Source of the DNA: CAZVEE01 sp964625525
GTDB taxonomy: Bacteria; Pseudomonadota; Alphaproteobacteria; JAJFIK01
Direction: 5' to 3'
Length of the DNA stretch: 64,000 nt
NCBI GenBank assembly: GCA_964625525.1
Contig: CAZVEE010000008.1
Coordinates: 4,720 to 68,719, forward strand
Shown in pieces: positions 8,151-17,147 of this stretch. The notes below the pieces were generated by a model. That model was not told the origin of the DNA. It searched no databases and was given only the letters and a program-made list of their open reading frames with translations. Each line of letters starts with the position of its first letter. Positions within the stretch are counted from its first letter, which is position 1. Position numbers and translations under genes: made by a program.

Positions 8151-9380
8151 ATGACCGTCACTCTCACCGACATCCGCCAGGCGCGCGATGCCATTGCGGG
8201 CGCCGTGCAAAACACACCGTGTCTGCACTCGCAAACGCTGTCGACCATGCTCGGCGCGCAGATCTATCTGAAGTTTGAGAACTTGCAGTTCACCGCCTCG
8301 TTCAAGGAGCGTGGGGCACTCAACAAGCTGTTGAGCCTGACGCCGGAGCAGGCGCGCGCCGGGGTCATCGCCATGTCGGCGGGTAATCACGCGCAAGGCG
8401 TGGCCTATCACGCTCAGCGGCTCGGCATCCCCGCGACAATCGTGATGCCGCGCTTTACGCCTTACGTGAAAGTGCGGCAAACGGCCCATTTCGGGGCCCG
8501 CATCATGCTGGAAGGGGAAAGCCTGTCGGAGTCGGCGGACTTCGCCTATGCCATGGCGGACAATGACGGGCTGATCTTCGTGCATCCCTATGACGATGAT
8601 CATGTGATCGCGGGCCAGGGCACGTTGGGGCTGGAGCTGCTGGAGGCGGTGCCGGATCTGGATGTGCTCGCCGTGCCGGTGGGTGGCGGCGGCATGATCG
8701 GCGGTATCGCGATCGCCGCCAAGGCGCTGCGCCCGTCTATCAAAATCATCGGCGTTGAAGCGGAGTTGTACCCCTCGCTGTCCCAATCCCTGCGCGGCGA
8801 ACCGGTGAGCGGCAGCGGCACCACCATTGCGGAAGGGATCGCGGTCAAGCAGATCGGGACGCGCAATCTGGAGATCGCGCGCACCCATGTGGACAATGTG
8901 GTGCTGGTGCGCGAGAGCGAGCTGGAGCGGGCGGTGAACCTGCTGCTGACCATTGAAAAGACAGTGGTGGAAGGGGCAGGCGCGGCTGGCCTTGCGGCCT
9001 TGCTGGCACGGCCGGAACTCTTCCGGGGGCGGCGAGTGGGTATCCCGCTGTGCGGCGGCAATATCGACCCCCGACTACTGGCCTCCATCATCATGCGGGA
9101 GCTGATGCGCGACGGGCGCATCGCTCGGATCCGTGTGGAAATCGCCGATGCGCCGGGCCAACTCGCGCGGATCGCCGGCACGGTGGCGGAATATGGGTGT
9201 AGCGTGCTGGAAGTGGCGCACCACCGCATGGCGCTCGACATGTCTGCCAAACATGCGGCGCTTGAAATGATGATCGAGGCGCGTGATGCCGACCAGGTGC
9301 GCGATATCGTGGCGCGGCTGCGCCAGGACGGGCTGACAGTGCATCTGCTGGATGACCGGCCTGCCCCGAACCTGGCCTGA
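8151..9380 (+). CDS. ilvA: Threonine ammonia-lyase (biosynthetic type with ACT domain)
   Basis: 409 residues, a PLP fold-type II enzyme that deaminates L-threonine to 2-oxobutanoate, the first step to isoleucine. The PLP lysine is K52 in SFKERGALNKL. SAGNHAQG (about 79-86) is the substrate loop, and VGGGGMIGGI (about 180) binds the PLP phosphate. After about residue 320 there is an ACT-type regulatory domain (RIRVEIADAPGQLARIAGTVAEYG), as in the TdcB/IlvA-ACT form of about 400 residues, so allosteric control by amino acids is likely. The start at 8151 is where homology with the family begins; the frame is open further upstream. It ends 23 bases before the next gene. Confidence 0.9.
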   Translation: MTVTLTDIRQARDAIAGAVQNTPCLHSQTLSTMLGAQIYLKFENLQFTASFKERGALNKLLSLTPEQARAGVIAMSAGNHAQGVAYHAQRLGIPATIVMPRFTPYVKVRQTAHFGARIMLEGESLSESADFAYAMADNDGLIFVHPYDDDHVIAGQGTLGLELLEAVPDLDVLAVPVGGGGMIGGIAIAAKALRPSIKIIGVEAELYPSLSQSLRGEPVSGSGTTIAEGIAVKQIGTRNLEIARTHVDNVVLVRESELERAVNLLLTIEKTVVEGAGAAGLAALLARPELFRGRRVGIPLCGGNIDPRLLASIIMRELMRDGRIARIRVEIADAPGQLARIAGTVAEYGCSVLEVAHHRMALDMSAKHAALEMMIEARDADQVRDIVARLRQDGLTVHLLDDRPAPNLA

Positions 9381-9403
9381 GATTCGCGCAACGGAGCCCA
9401 ACC

Positions 9404-10081
9404 ATGCTGGACGCGACCATGCGCCGCCTCATTGACCCGCCACTCGCCTGGGTGGCCGGTTGGTGTGTGCGCGCCGGCATCAGCGCCAATGCGGTGACTA
9501 TCGCCGCCTTCGCGGTGGGGATGGGCGCGGTGGTGGCGCTGTCCTTCGGCCTTTATGGGCTAGGGCTGGGTCTGATCCTGCTCAACCGGCTTGGAGACGG
9601 GCTCGACGGCGCCATTGCGCGCCAAACCCGGCTGACGGATGTGGGCGGGTTTCTGGACATCGTGCTCGATTTCATCTTCTACGCCGGGGTGGTTTTCGGC
9701 ATGAGCATGGGCCGCCCCGAGGACGCGCTTTACGGCGCCTTCCTCATCTGGAGCTTCACCGGCCCCATGACCACATTCCTGGCCTATGCGATCTTTGCGG
9801 CCAAGCACGGCGTCACCACCGAGATCCGAGGCTCCAAATCGCTTTATTATCTGGGGGGGTTGGCGGAAGGCACCGAAACGCTGCTGGTGTTCGTGCTGTT
9901 TTGTCTATTCCCGGCTTGGTTCGCCGCATTGTGCGTGATCTATGGCATCATCTGCTGGATCACGGCGGGTACGCGGATCATCGCGGCGGTGCAGACATTT
10001 GGGGCAGGGCCAAGCGGGGGAGATCCCGGGGACGGGCCCAAGGCGGAAGGCGGCAATGGGCCGGCGGGGGCAGACACATGA
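9404..10081 (+). CDS. CDP-alcohol phosphatidyltransferase family membrane enzyme
   Basis: 225 residues, with several hydrophobic helices. The family signature is clear: D65-GL-D68-GAIAR, then G81-G-F-L-D85-IVL-D89, which gives the four metal-binding aspartates of CDP-alcohol phosphotransferases. These transfer a phosphatidyl (or other phospho-alcohol) group from a CDP-linked donor to an alcohol in the inner membrane. The acceptor cannot be told. The stop codon overlaps the start of the next gene by four bases (ATGA), so the two are translationally coupled, although their functions are not obviously linked. Confidence 0.88.
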   Translation: MLDATMRRLIDPPLAWVAGWCVRAGISANAVTIAAFAVGMGAVVALSFGLYGLGLGLILLNRLGDGLDGAIARQTRLTDVGGFLDIVLDFIFYAGVVFGMSMGRPEDALYGAFLIWSFTGPMTTFLAYAIFAAKHGVTTEIRGSKSLYYLGGLAEGTETLLVFVLFCLFPAWFAALCVIYGIICWITAGTRIIAAVQTFGAGPSGGDPGDGPKAEGGNGPAGADT

Positions 10082-11262
10082 GAGTGGCGGTCATAGGCGG
10101 TGGTGCGATCGGACTGGCAAGCGCCTGGTATCTGGCCCGCGCCGGAGCCGAGGTGACCGTGCTTGAGCGGGCCGAGGCCGGGAAAGGGGCGACCTGGGCG
10201 GCGGCCGGCATGCTGGCTGCTCATATAGAAGAAGAAGCGCGCGACCCTCGCTTTCTGGCGCTATCCCAGGCGAGCCAGGCGCGCTGGCCGGGCTTTGTCG
10301 AAGCCTTGCACGCGGCCACCGGGGCGGATCTGGGCCTTGATCTCAACGGGGCGGTCGTGGCGGTGTTCTGCGAGGATGAGGAGCGGCACTGGCGCGCGGT
10401 GATTGAACGGGTGAACGCCCATGGGCAAGATCGTGCCGGCCCACGCGACGGCCGCCTTATGTGGCTTGATCGCGCCGATCTGCGGGCCATGGTCCCGGCG
10501 GTCGCTGCGGATGTGCGTGGGGGGGTGCTGAGCCCGCTCGACGGGCGGGTGGACAACCGCGTGCTCGCCACGGCGTTGCTGGATGCGGTCAAAGCCGCCG
10601 GTGTCACGGTGCGTGAACGCGAAACGGTGTATTCGATTGAGAGTGGCGGCGACAAAGTGCGCGCGGTGGTCACCGGCGCCGGGCGCTTGCCCGTGGATGG
10701 CGTGGTGCTGGCGGCTGGCGCCTGGAGCGCGGAAATTGGTGGCCTGCCGGCCGGGCTGCCCGTGCCGGTCAAGCCCATTAAAGGGCAGATGGTGGCGTTG
10801 GACTGGGATCGCTCGCAGGCGCGGTCGCTGGACTATCTGGTTTGGGGACCCGGCATTTACTGCGTCCCCCGCGCCGACGGGCGCCTGATCCTGGGCGCCA
10901 CCACCGAAGATGTGGGCTTTGACCCGCGTATGACAGCGGGGGGGCTGTCGGGCCTGCTAACGCGGGCTGCGCGGACCTTGCCGCGCGCTGCCGACTTGAG
11001 TCTGATCGAGGCTTGGAGCGGGTTTCGGCCGGCTGCACCCGATGGCCTGCCGCTCTTGGGAGGCACCGCCATCGAGGGCTTGACCATCGCCACCGGCCAT
11101 CATCGCAACGGCATTTTGTTGACGCCGGTGACGGCGGAGCTGGTGGCGGACTTGGCGCTCGGGCGCGCGCCGCGGCTCGCTATTGATGCCTTTACGCCTG
11201 ACCGCTTCGCCCGGACGACGCCCGGCGCCGTCGCTGCGGCACCTACTGTGCACGGATCCTGA
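10078..11262 (+). CDS. thiO: FAD-dependent oxidase, glycine oxidase ThiO type
   Basis: 394 residues. The N-terminal Rossmann motif for FAD is VIGGGAIGLASAWYLARAG (from about residue 5), followed by the ERAEAG acid loop and GATWAAAGMLAAH, a segment typical of ThiO. The C-terminus has SGFRPAAPDGLPLLGG and ATGHHRNGILLTPVTA, as in the DAO family. ThiO makes the glycine imine used for the thiazole of thiamine. No other thi gene is nearby, so a general D-amino-acid oxidase role is possible. The start overlaps the previous stop (ATGA). Confidence 0.8.
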   Translation: MRVAVIGGGAIGLASAWYLARAGAEVTVLERAEAGKGATWAAAGMLAAHIEEEARDPRFLALSQASQARWPGFVEALHAATGADLGLDLNGAVVAVFCEDEERHWRAVIERVNAHGQDRAGPRDGRLMWLDRADLRAMVPAVAADVRGGVLSPLDGRVDNRVLATALLDAVKAAGVTVRERETVYSIESGGDKVRAVVTGAGRLPVDGVVLAAGAWSAEIGGLPAGLPVPVKPIKGQMVALDWDRSQARSLDYLVWGPGIYCVPRADGRLILGATTEDVGFDPRMTAGGLSGLLTRAARTLPRAADLSLIEAWSGFRPAAPDGLPLLGGTAIEGLTIATGHHRNGILLTPVTAELVADLALGRAPRLAIDAFTPDRFARTTPGAVAAAPTVHGS

Positions 11263-11274
11263 GGGGGGATCGCC

Positions 11275-12333
11275 ATGATCGATTTTGCGAGTCTTTGGGC
11301 CGGCTCCAGCGCGGCGTATCTGTTCGCCATCGGGGGGCTGATCGTGCTCTTCATGGCCGGTGAGTGGGTGGTGCGCGGCGCCTCGGGCCTGGCGCGCGAA
11401 ATCGGCGTGTCCGAGCTGTTGATCGGCCTGGTGGTCATTGCCTTTGGCACCTCCTCCCCGGAACTGATCGTGGCCATCGCGGCGGTGCTGCGAGAGGCGG
11501 ACGATGTGGCGGTGGGCAATGTGGTCGGGAGCAACATTGCCAATGTGCTGCTGGTGCTGGGCATTGGCGCGATGATCTGCCCCATCCTGGCGCGGCGGAA
11601 TGTATTCAACCGCGACGGGGTGGTGATGCTGGCCTCGACCGGATTTCTCATCTTGCTGGGCTATGGGATTGCCGATATCGACGGGCGCACGGGAGAGGGG
11701 CTGATCTCGGCCACTGCCGGCACGGTCTTGGTCAGCGGATTGGTGATTTATCTGCTGCTCTCTTACGTCATGGAGCGCAAGCGCCAGCCCACCGGCAACG
11801 CGCGTCCCGATGGCCCGGTGGGGGATCGCATCAAGATTCACAGCGACGGCAATGGCCGGTCGCTGGCAACGTATCTGCTGTTGCTACTGCTTGGTTTGCT
11901 GGGGCTGTTCCTGGGGGCGGAAGCGCTCGTCTATGGCGCGGTGACCATCGCCGAGACCTACCAAGTGCCCCAGGCAATTATCGGCGCGACGCTGGTTGCG
12001 TTCGGCACCTCAGTGCCGGAGCTGGCCGCCGTTTCCATCGCCGCCTTCCGGGGGCACCCGCAAATGGCGCTGGGCAGCGTCGTGGGCAGCAATATCTTCA
12101 ACGTCCTGTTTGTGTTGGGCCTGTCATCCATGGTGGCCCCAATCACCATCGCCACCACGTTCATGGCGCTGGACATGTGGGTGATGCTGGGGGCTGTGCT
12201 GGTGCTGCTGGTGTTCTTGTGGAGTGGCGGCCGATTGACCCGATTGGAGGGCTTTTTGATGGTGCTCGGCTATTTGGGTTATGTGAGCTGGCTGTTCTTC
12301 TCCACGGAGATTTTGGCAGCTCTTCCCCTGTAA
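11275..12333 (+). CDS. Calcium/sodium antiporter, CaCA family (YrbG type)
   Basis: 352 residues, about ten transmembrane helices in two related halves. Each half carries an alpha repeat: GTSSPELIVAIAAVL with GNVVGSNIANVLLVLG (from about 57), and GTSVPELAAVSIAAF with GSVVGSNIFNVLFVLG (from about 243). These glutamates and the GSN motifs form the cation site. A polar loop of about 35 residues (about 165-195) separates the halves. The family exchanges Ca2+ for Na+ across the inner membrane. The gene begins 12 bases after thiO. Confidence 0.92.
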   Translation: MIDFASLWAGSSAAYLFAIGGLIVLFMAGEWVVRGASGLAREIGVSELLIGLVVIAFGTSSPELIVAIAAVLREADDVAVGNVVGSNIANVLLVLGIGAMICPILARRNVFNRDGVVMLASTGFLILLGYGIADIDGRTGEGLISATAGTVLVSGLVIYLLLSYVMERKRQPTGNARPDGPVGDRIKIHSDGNGRSLATYLLLLLLGLLGLFLGAEALVYGAVTIAETYQVPQAIIGATLVAFGTSVPELAAVSIAAFRGHPQMALGSVVGSNIFNVLFVLGLSSMVAPITIATTFMALDMWVMLGAVLVLLVFLWSGGRLTRLEGFLMVLGYLGYVSWLFFSTEILAALPL

Positions 12334-12355
12334 GCGTGATGAGAAAGACCGGACT

Positions 12356-13522
12356 ATGGACTTCGCACTGACCGAGGAACAAGACGCCATCGTTGAGGCG
12401 GTGGGCCGCATTTGTGAGCGCTATCCGGATGAGTACTGGCGCGCGCGCGACAGTGATGGGGTGTTCCCGGAGGACTTTGTGCGCGATATGGCCGCGGCGG
12501 GTTGGCTCGGCATTGCGCTGCCTGAAGCGGTTGGCGGTGCGGGGCTTGGCGTCACTGAGACGGCCCTGATGATGCACACAGTGGCCGCGAGCGGCGGCGC
12601 CATGCAGGCGGTCTCCTCGATCCATGTGAATCTGTTCGGCCCCATGCCCATTGTGGTGCATGGGACCGATGCGCAGCGCCAGACCTTTCTGCCGCGGCTC
12701 ATTTCCGGTGAAGACCGCATGTGCTTTGGCGTGACTGAGCCCAATTCCGGGCTTGACACCTCGTCCATCACCACCAAGGCCGAACGCGACGGTGATCATT
12801 ATGTGATTTCCGGACGGAAGATCTGGACCACGACGGCCCAGAGCGCCAACAAGATCATCCTCATCGCGCGCACGACACCGCGCGAACAATGCGCCAAGCC
12901 GACCCAGGGCATGACCCTGTTCTATACGGACATGGACCGCAATTATGTGGACGCCAAAATCATCGAAAAGATGGGGCGCAAGTCCGTGGAATGTAACACG
13001 GTCTTCATTGACGGCCTGCGCGTGCCGGTGGAGCACCGCATCGGTGAGGAAGGCGAGGGCTTCAAATATCTGCTGCACGGGTTGAACCCGGAGCGCATCC
13101 TGTTCGGCATCGAAGCGGTGGGGATCGGCCGCGCGGCCTTGCGCAAGGCCGTCGCCTATGCCCAGGAACGCGAGGTGTTCGGACGCCCCATTGGCCAGAA
13201 CCAGGGCGTGGCGCATCCGCTCGCCCGCGCTTGGGCCGAGCTTGAGGCCGCGGCCATGATGGCTTTCAAAGCCGCCGCCCTTTATGACAAGGGCGAGCCT
13301 TGCGGCGCGGAAGCCAATGCCGCAAAACTGCTTGGCTCCGAGGCTGGGTATCACGCTTGCGAACGCTCCGTGCTGGCCCATGGCGGCATGGGCTATGCCA
13401 AGGAATATGACGTGGAACGGTATTTCCGCGAAGTGATGATCACCCGTATTGCCCCTGTCAGTACGGAAATGATCTTGAACTTCCTGGCCGAGCGAGTGCT
13501 GGGGTTGCCCAAAAGTTATTGA
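12356..13522 (+). CDS. Acyl-CoA dehydrogenase
   Basis: 388 residues, the usual length. It oxidises an acyl-CoA to the trans-2-enoyl-CoA with FAD, passing electrons to ETF. The first family signature is FGVTEPNSGLDTSS (from about residue 123), followed by KIWTTTAQSA. The C-terminal signature is AHGGMGYAKEYDVERYFREV (from about 340). Chain-length or branched-chain preference cannot be read. The CaiB-type CoA-transferase at 15870-17087 could act on related substrates but is on the other strand. Confidence 0.92.
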   Translation: MDFALTEEQDAIVEAVGRICERYPDEYWRARDSDGVFPEDFVRDMAAAGWLGIALPEAVGGAGLGVTETALMMHTVAASGGAMQAVSSIHVNLFGPMPIVVHGTDAQRQTFLPRLISGEDRMCFGVTEPNSGLDTSSITTKAERDGDHYVISGRKIWTTTAQSANKIILIARTTPREQCAKPTQGMTLFYTDMDRNYVDAKIIEKMGRKSVECNTVFIDGLRVPVEHRIGEEGEGFKYLLHGLNPERILFGIEAVGIGRAALRKAVAYAQEREVFGRPIGQNQGVAHPLARAWAELEAAAMMAFKAAALYDKGEPCGAEANAAKLLGSEAGYHACERSVLAHGGMGYAKEYDVERYFREVMITRIAPVSTEMILNFLAERVLGLPKSY

Positions 13523-13553
13523 GACCGGATCAGGCCAAGTGCCGTCAAGCGGG

Positions 13554-13580
13554 GCGGCAGGGCCGGCGCGACCCTGCCGC
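13554..13580. terminator. Hairpin between converging genes
   Basis: A perfect nine-bp stem GCGGCAGGG / CCCTGCCGC (13554-13562 and 13572-13580) has a nine-base loop. It lies 32 bases after the acyl-CoA dehydrogenase stop and eight bases from the end of the converging remnant. There is no T-run on either side, so it is only terminator-like. Confidence 0.45.
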
Positions 13581-13588
13581 TGCTCCCA

Positions 13589-14653
13589 TCACACAAAGCT
13601 GAAGTCGTCTTGGGTCCAGAAAGCGCCCGTGTCGTCGAGAATGTCGGCCTGGAAACCGATGGTGACGCTTTCGCCCGGCACCAATTCTTCCGCATAGGCG
13701 AGGGGGGTGAAGAGCAGATCGCCGCCTTCTTCACTGAGGCTTGCCCCCCAACTGGTCTGCACCGCCACGTTTGCCAGTTCGCCCGGATCCAGATCGAGGG
13801 CGATCTGCCAGCTATCCACGGTCTGGGCACCGGTATTGGTGACGGTGATCTGCTGCACGGCGCCGGCGCCCCAGTCATTGAGGCCGGACGCGTCAATGCT
13901 GAGGCCTTGGCTGTCGCCGGGGTCGGGGACCACCGGCTCCGGGTCGAGGTCGAGGTCGAGGTCGAGGAAGTTGGCGGAGAAATCCTCGGCAGCGAAACCG
14001 GTGCCCAGCACCTGGACGGTGAACGTGATGGTATCAGTGGGCTCCAGCGCCAGTTGATAGCCCTGGCCGACAGTGGAGAAGCTGCCGGTGGCCGCATCGA
14101 AGCTAACAGGCGCGTTGAAGCCGTCAAGCCAGCCAGCATTAAACGACCCTTGCGGATCATCAAGATCCAGGTCAAGGGTCCAGTCGGAGACGCTGTCGCC
14201 GGGCACCAACAGATCGGTCAGGTGGAGGGCAAAAGTGGCGTTATAGCCGCCTTGTCCGGTATCCGGGTCGAACCAATCGTTCCCCTGTACCAGGGACAGG
14301 TCCGCTACGGTCTCGTCCACATCGGCCACGGTCACGGTGACATCTACGGGCACGATGGCGCCGTCTTTGTCGTTCACCTGCACGCGCACATGGTAGATAT
14401 TATCTCCGGCTTCGGAGAAATTCGGGTTGTCGAAGGTATCCCCCGGCGTTTCGAAATCCGGGGCCTGTTGAAAGCGCAGAGCGCCCGTGTCCTGGTCGAT
14501 CTCGAACAGGGCAGAGTCGCGGATTGCGACGAGGCTGAAAAAGAAGTCGTCACTGTCGGGGTCGCTCATCGAGAGGGTCGCGACGGCCGTCTCATTCTCC
14601 GACACGGTGAAGGCCGTGGGCGCCACGGTGGGGGACGATCTACAAGGATACAA
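13589..14653 (-). pseudogene. 5'-truncated cadherin-like / CBM-like surface protein remnant
   Basis: An open frame of about 354 residues that looks like the end of a much larger secreted protein. It begins in the middle of a cadherin-type repeat (APTAFTVSENETAVATLS, then DPDSDDFFF, FEIDQDTGALRF, FETP and YHVRVQVNDKDG). A domain with LDLDLDDPQGSF and LDLDLDLDPEPV follows, and then a CBM2-like end (ITVTNTGAQTVDSWQIALDL, WGASLSEEG, VPGESVTIGFQADI). There is no ATG, no ribosome site and no signal peptide. The only start codon is TTG at 14653, and an in-frame stop lies at 14681-14683, exactly the stop of the upstream gene. The 5' part appears to have been lost by deletion or rearrangement. Confidence 0.7.
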
Positions 14654-14680
14654 CCGTGGTTCTGGACAATCCTGGTGCCG

Positions 14681-15790
14681 TCACTCCAGTGCCACTTGCG
14701 TGTCTTGAAGCGCGTCATGGTCAAGATCAAGGCCGAGCCCGGGGGTGTCGGGGAGGGTGAGCCAACCATCCGGGTCCGGAAGAATTGGACTTGTGAGGAG
14801 ATGATCGCGGCTGACCGGCGTCAGGGCTGGCGGGTCAAAGGGATATTCCAGGCACGGGCAAATGCCGGAGGCAGCGGCGAGATGCGCGTTTGCCATCATG
14901 GCGATCGAGTTGCTCCAGGTGCGCGGCGAGAACATCAGGTTGCGGGCCTTGCCGCGGTGCAGGATCGGAAGCAGGCTTGTAATGCCGCCGAGGGAAGCAG
15001 CGTCGGTGCGCAGCACGTCGATCGCATCGCGCACGATCAGGGTCCGCAGCTCGTGCAATTCGCGGGCATGGGCGCCGCCGGCGACCGTGACACCCGCCTG
15101 CTGGCGTAAGCTTGCAAGGCCCTTATAGTCAGCCCGGTGCAGCGGGTCTTCGACCCAGAACACACCAAGCGCATCAAGCGCGCCCATGAGGGCGACGGTC
15201 TCCTCCGGGCCGCGCACGGTTTCGGTGGCCCAGGGTAGCGGCGCGCCTTGGGCGCAATCGGCCACCAACACCAGATCTGCATTGGCGCGCACTGCCTCGA
15301 CGCGGGCGGCATCGGCACGCCAATCCGCATCAGTCAGCCTCAGGAGCATCGCGGGGAAGCCGCTGGCGGCCACATGGCGTGCCAGCGCCACGAGATTGTC
15401 CGGCGAACGGGTGTCGCCCGGAGCGGCGAAGACACGCAGGCGATTGGTCTGAGCCCCCAGCAGGCGCCACACGGGTTGCTGGTGGATCTGGCCGGCAAGG
15501 TCCCACAGGGCCAGATCCAAGGGCCAGCAGGGGCCGTAGTGAAAGGACAGACTTTCAATCACCCGGGCATGGCGCTCCAGGTCAAGGGCATCGCGCTCCA
15601 GGAACAAGTCTTCGTGGCCGGCAAAGCCCGGCATAGGCAGGCCGGCGCCAATGCCCACATGGCCATCCTCGGACTCCACCCACACGAGGTCGATGTCCAG
15701 CGTGTCGCGCGGTTCCGCGTCCCACGCGGCCTGCACCGGCGTCTCTAACGGCACCCGATGCCGTGTCTGAACGATTCGCGCGATGCGCAT
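14681..15790 (-). CDS. Enolase-superfamily protein (mandelate racemase/muconate lactonizing type), probably degenerate active site
   Basis: 369 residues with the superfamily's shape: an N-terminal capping domain (VWVESEDGHVGIGAGLP) and a barrel from about residue 125. Barrel motifs are visible, but key positions are changed. The usual KxK after the second strand reads LLRLTD (about 152). The first metal ligand is kept (VADCAQG, D178) and the second is kept (VEDP, about 213). The third, normally GGE, is GGA (about 236). The late His motif reads SPRTWSNS (about 287). It may be a non-catalytic or strongly diverged member. It starts at ATG 15790 and is followed, without a gap in the stop codon, by the truncated remnant. 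Confidence 0.75.
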   Translation of the reverse strand: MRIARIVQTRHRVPLETPVQAAWDAEPRDTLDIDLVWVESEDGHVGIGAGLPMPGFAGHEDLFLERDALDLERHARVIESLSFHYGPCWPLDLALWDLAGQIHQQPVWRLLGAQTNRLRVFAAPGDTRSPDNLVALARHVAASGFPAMLLRLTDADWRADAARVEAVRANADLVLVADCAQGAPLPWATETVRGPEETVALMGALDALGVFWVEDPLHRADYKGLASLRQQAGVTVAGGAHARELHELRTLIVRDAIDVLRTDAASLGGITSLLPILHRGKARNLMFSPRTWSNSIAMMANAHLAAASGICPCLEYPFDPPALTPVSRDHLLTSPILPDPDGWLTLPDTPGLGLDLDHDALQDTQVALE

Positions 15791-15869
15791 GGTCCCCGTG
15801 CCCCTGACGCCGCGCCCCCTAACAATCGAGCAACCCTGCCGTGACTCTCACGCAGAAGGCAAGCGGGGC

Positions 15870-17087
15870 TCAGGACGCGCGTTCTGTGGCCGCAACGCCG
15901 CGAGCGCAGAGATCACGGATGGCCTCTTTGCCATAGCCCAGTTCCGTCAGGATCGCTGCCGTGTGCTGACCGACCTGGGGCGCGGGCCCCTTGGGTCCAT
16001 CATCGGCACCGTGAAAGCGCACCGGACTGGCGGGCGTGCGATAGGCGGAGGTGCCGTCGCTGGTGAGGCCGGGAATGGTGGCGAAGGCGCCTGCGGCCTC
16101 GGCCTGGGGATCGTCGGCCACTTGCGCTGGCGTTTGCACAGGGGCCCAGACCAGCTCCTCCGCATCGAGACGGGCCCACCAATCCGCCAGATCCCGCTCA
16201 GCAAAAGCCTCGTCCATCAGGGCGACCAGAGCCGGGCCGTTTTTGCGGCGCTCCTTGGAGCTGGTGAAGCGTGGATCGTCGGCCAGGGCGGGCCGGTCCA
16301 CCGCATGCAGGATGCGCCGCCAGTCCTTCTCGCCCTGGCGCGGGATCAGGCACAGCCAATGGCCATCCTTGGTGCGAAAAAAATTGTTCAGCGGCTGGAC
16401 GGCATCAGGCCGGGGGCGGGTCGAGGCGACGCGGCCGAAGCGCAACTGGATCGCCATGTCCGAGCCGAGGCTGTAGATGCCGGTGCGCAGCAGCGACGTC
16501 TCCACAAGCCGCCCCTTGCCGGTGCGCTCGCGCTCATACAGGGCGGCGAGAATGCCGGCGGCGGTGGACTGGCCGGTCACATGATCGCCGAAGGCGGTGC
16601 GGATAGCGACCGGGTCCTCGCCGCGGGGCGCAAAGAGCCGCCCGACGCCGGCACGGGACCAAAAGGCGGCCATGTCAAAGCCCGGCCGGTCCGCCTCGTC
16701 GCCTAGAAGGCCATAGCCGGTGACGCTGGCGTAAACCAGGCGCGGGTTGAGGGCATGCAGGGCCTCCCAGTCGAGACCGGCGCGTGACAAGCTGCCGGGG
16801 CGCAGATTGGTGAGAAACACGTCGGCGCTGCTGAGCAGTTGACGCATGATCTGCGCGCCATCGGGTTGCGCGATGTCGAGAGCCATGCCCCGCTTGCCGC
16901 GATTGTCGAGCTCGAAAACGGGGTTATCCCCCATATCGACGCCCAGCGAGGTGAAGAAGTCGCGGATCGGGTCGCCGCCCAGCGCCTCGATCTTCACCAC
17001 ATCCGCCCCCCAATCCGCGAGCATGCCTCCAGCGGAGGGCGCGGCGATATAGGTGGCCATTTCCACGACTTTCAGTCCTTCGAGCAT
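15870..17087 (-). CDS. CoA-transferase family III (CaiB/BaiF type)
   Basis: 405 residues, a normal length. N-terminal VVEMATYIAAPSAGGMLADWGADVVKIE is the family opening that binds CoA. The catalytic aspartate is very likely the D of AFGDHVTGQSTAAG (about residue 174), matching D169 of formyl-CoA transferase, followed by ALYERERTGKGRLVETSL. These enzymes move CoA between carboxylic acids in the cytoplasm, as in carnitine or bile-acid metabolism. The acid used here is unknown. The gene sits upstream of the enolase-like gene on the same strand with 79 bases between. Confidence 0.92.
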   Translation of the reverse strand: MLEGLKVVEMATYIAAPSAGGMLADWGADVVKIEALGGDPIRDFFTSLGVDMGDNPVFELDNRGKRGMALDIAQPDGAQIMRQLLSSADVFLTNLRPGSLSRAGLDWEALHALNPRLVYASVTGYGLLGDEADRPGFDMAAFWSRAGVGRLFAPRGEDPVAIRTAFGDHVTGQSTAAGILAALYERERTGKGRLVETSLLRTGIYSLGSDMAIQLRFGRVASTRPRPDAVQPLNNFFRTKDGHWLCLIPRQGEKDWRRILHAVDRPALADDPRFTSSKERRKNGPALVALMDEAFAERDLADWWARLDAEELVWAPVQTPAQVADDPQAEAAGAFATIPGLTSDGTSAYRTPASPVRFHGADDGPKGPAPQVGQHTAAILTELGYGKEAIRDLCARGVAATERAS

Positions 17088-17147
17088 GACGTCTCCTTTC
17101 CCCTAGAACCGGGGTATTGTCGGTCATGTCGCAGCGCAATTGAAGTC

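Noticed and set aside
13936..13966. GAGGTC hexamer run as a regulatory repeat
   Set aside because: It is simply the coding sequence for alternating Leu-Asp residues in the truncated surface-protein remnant.
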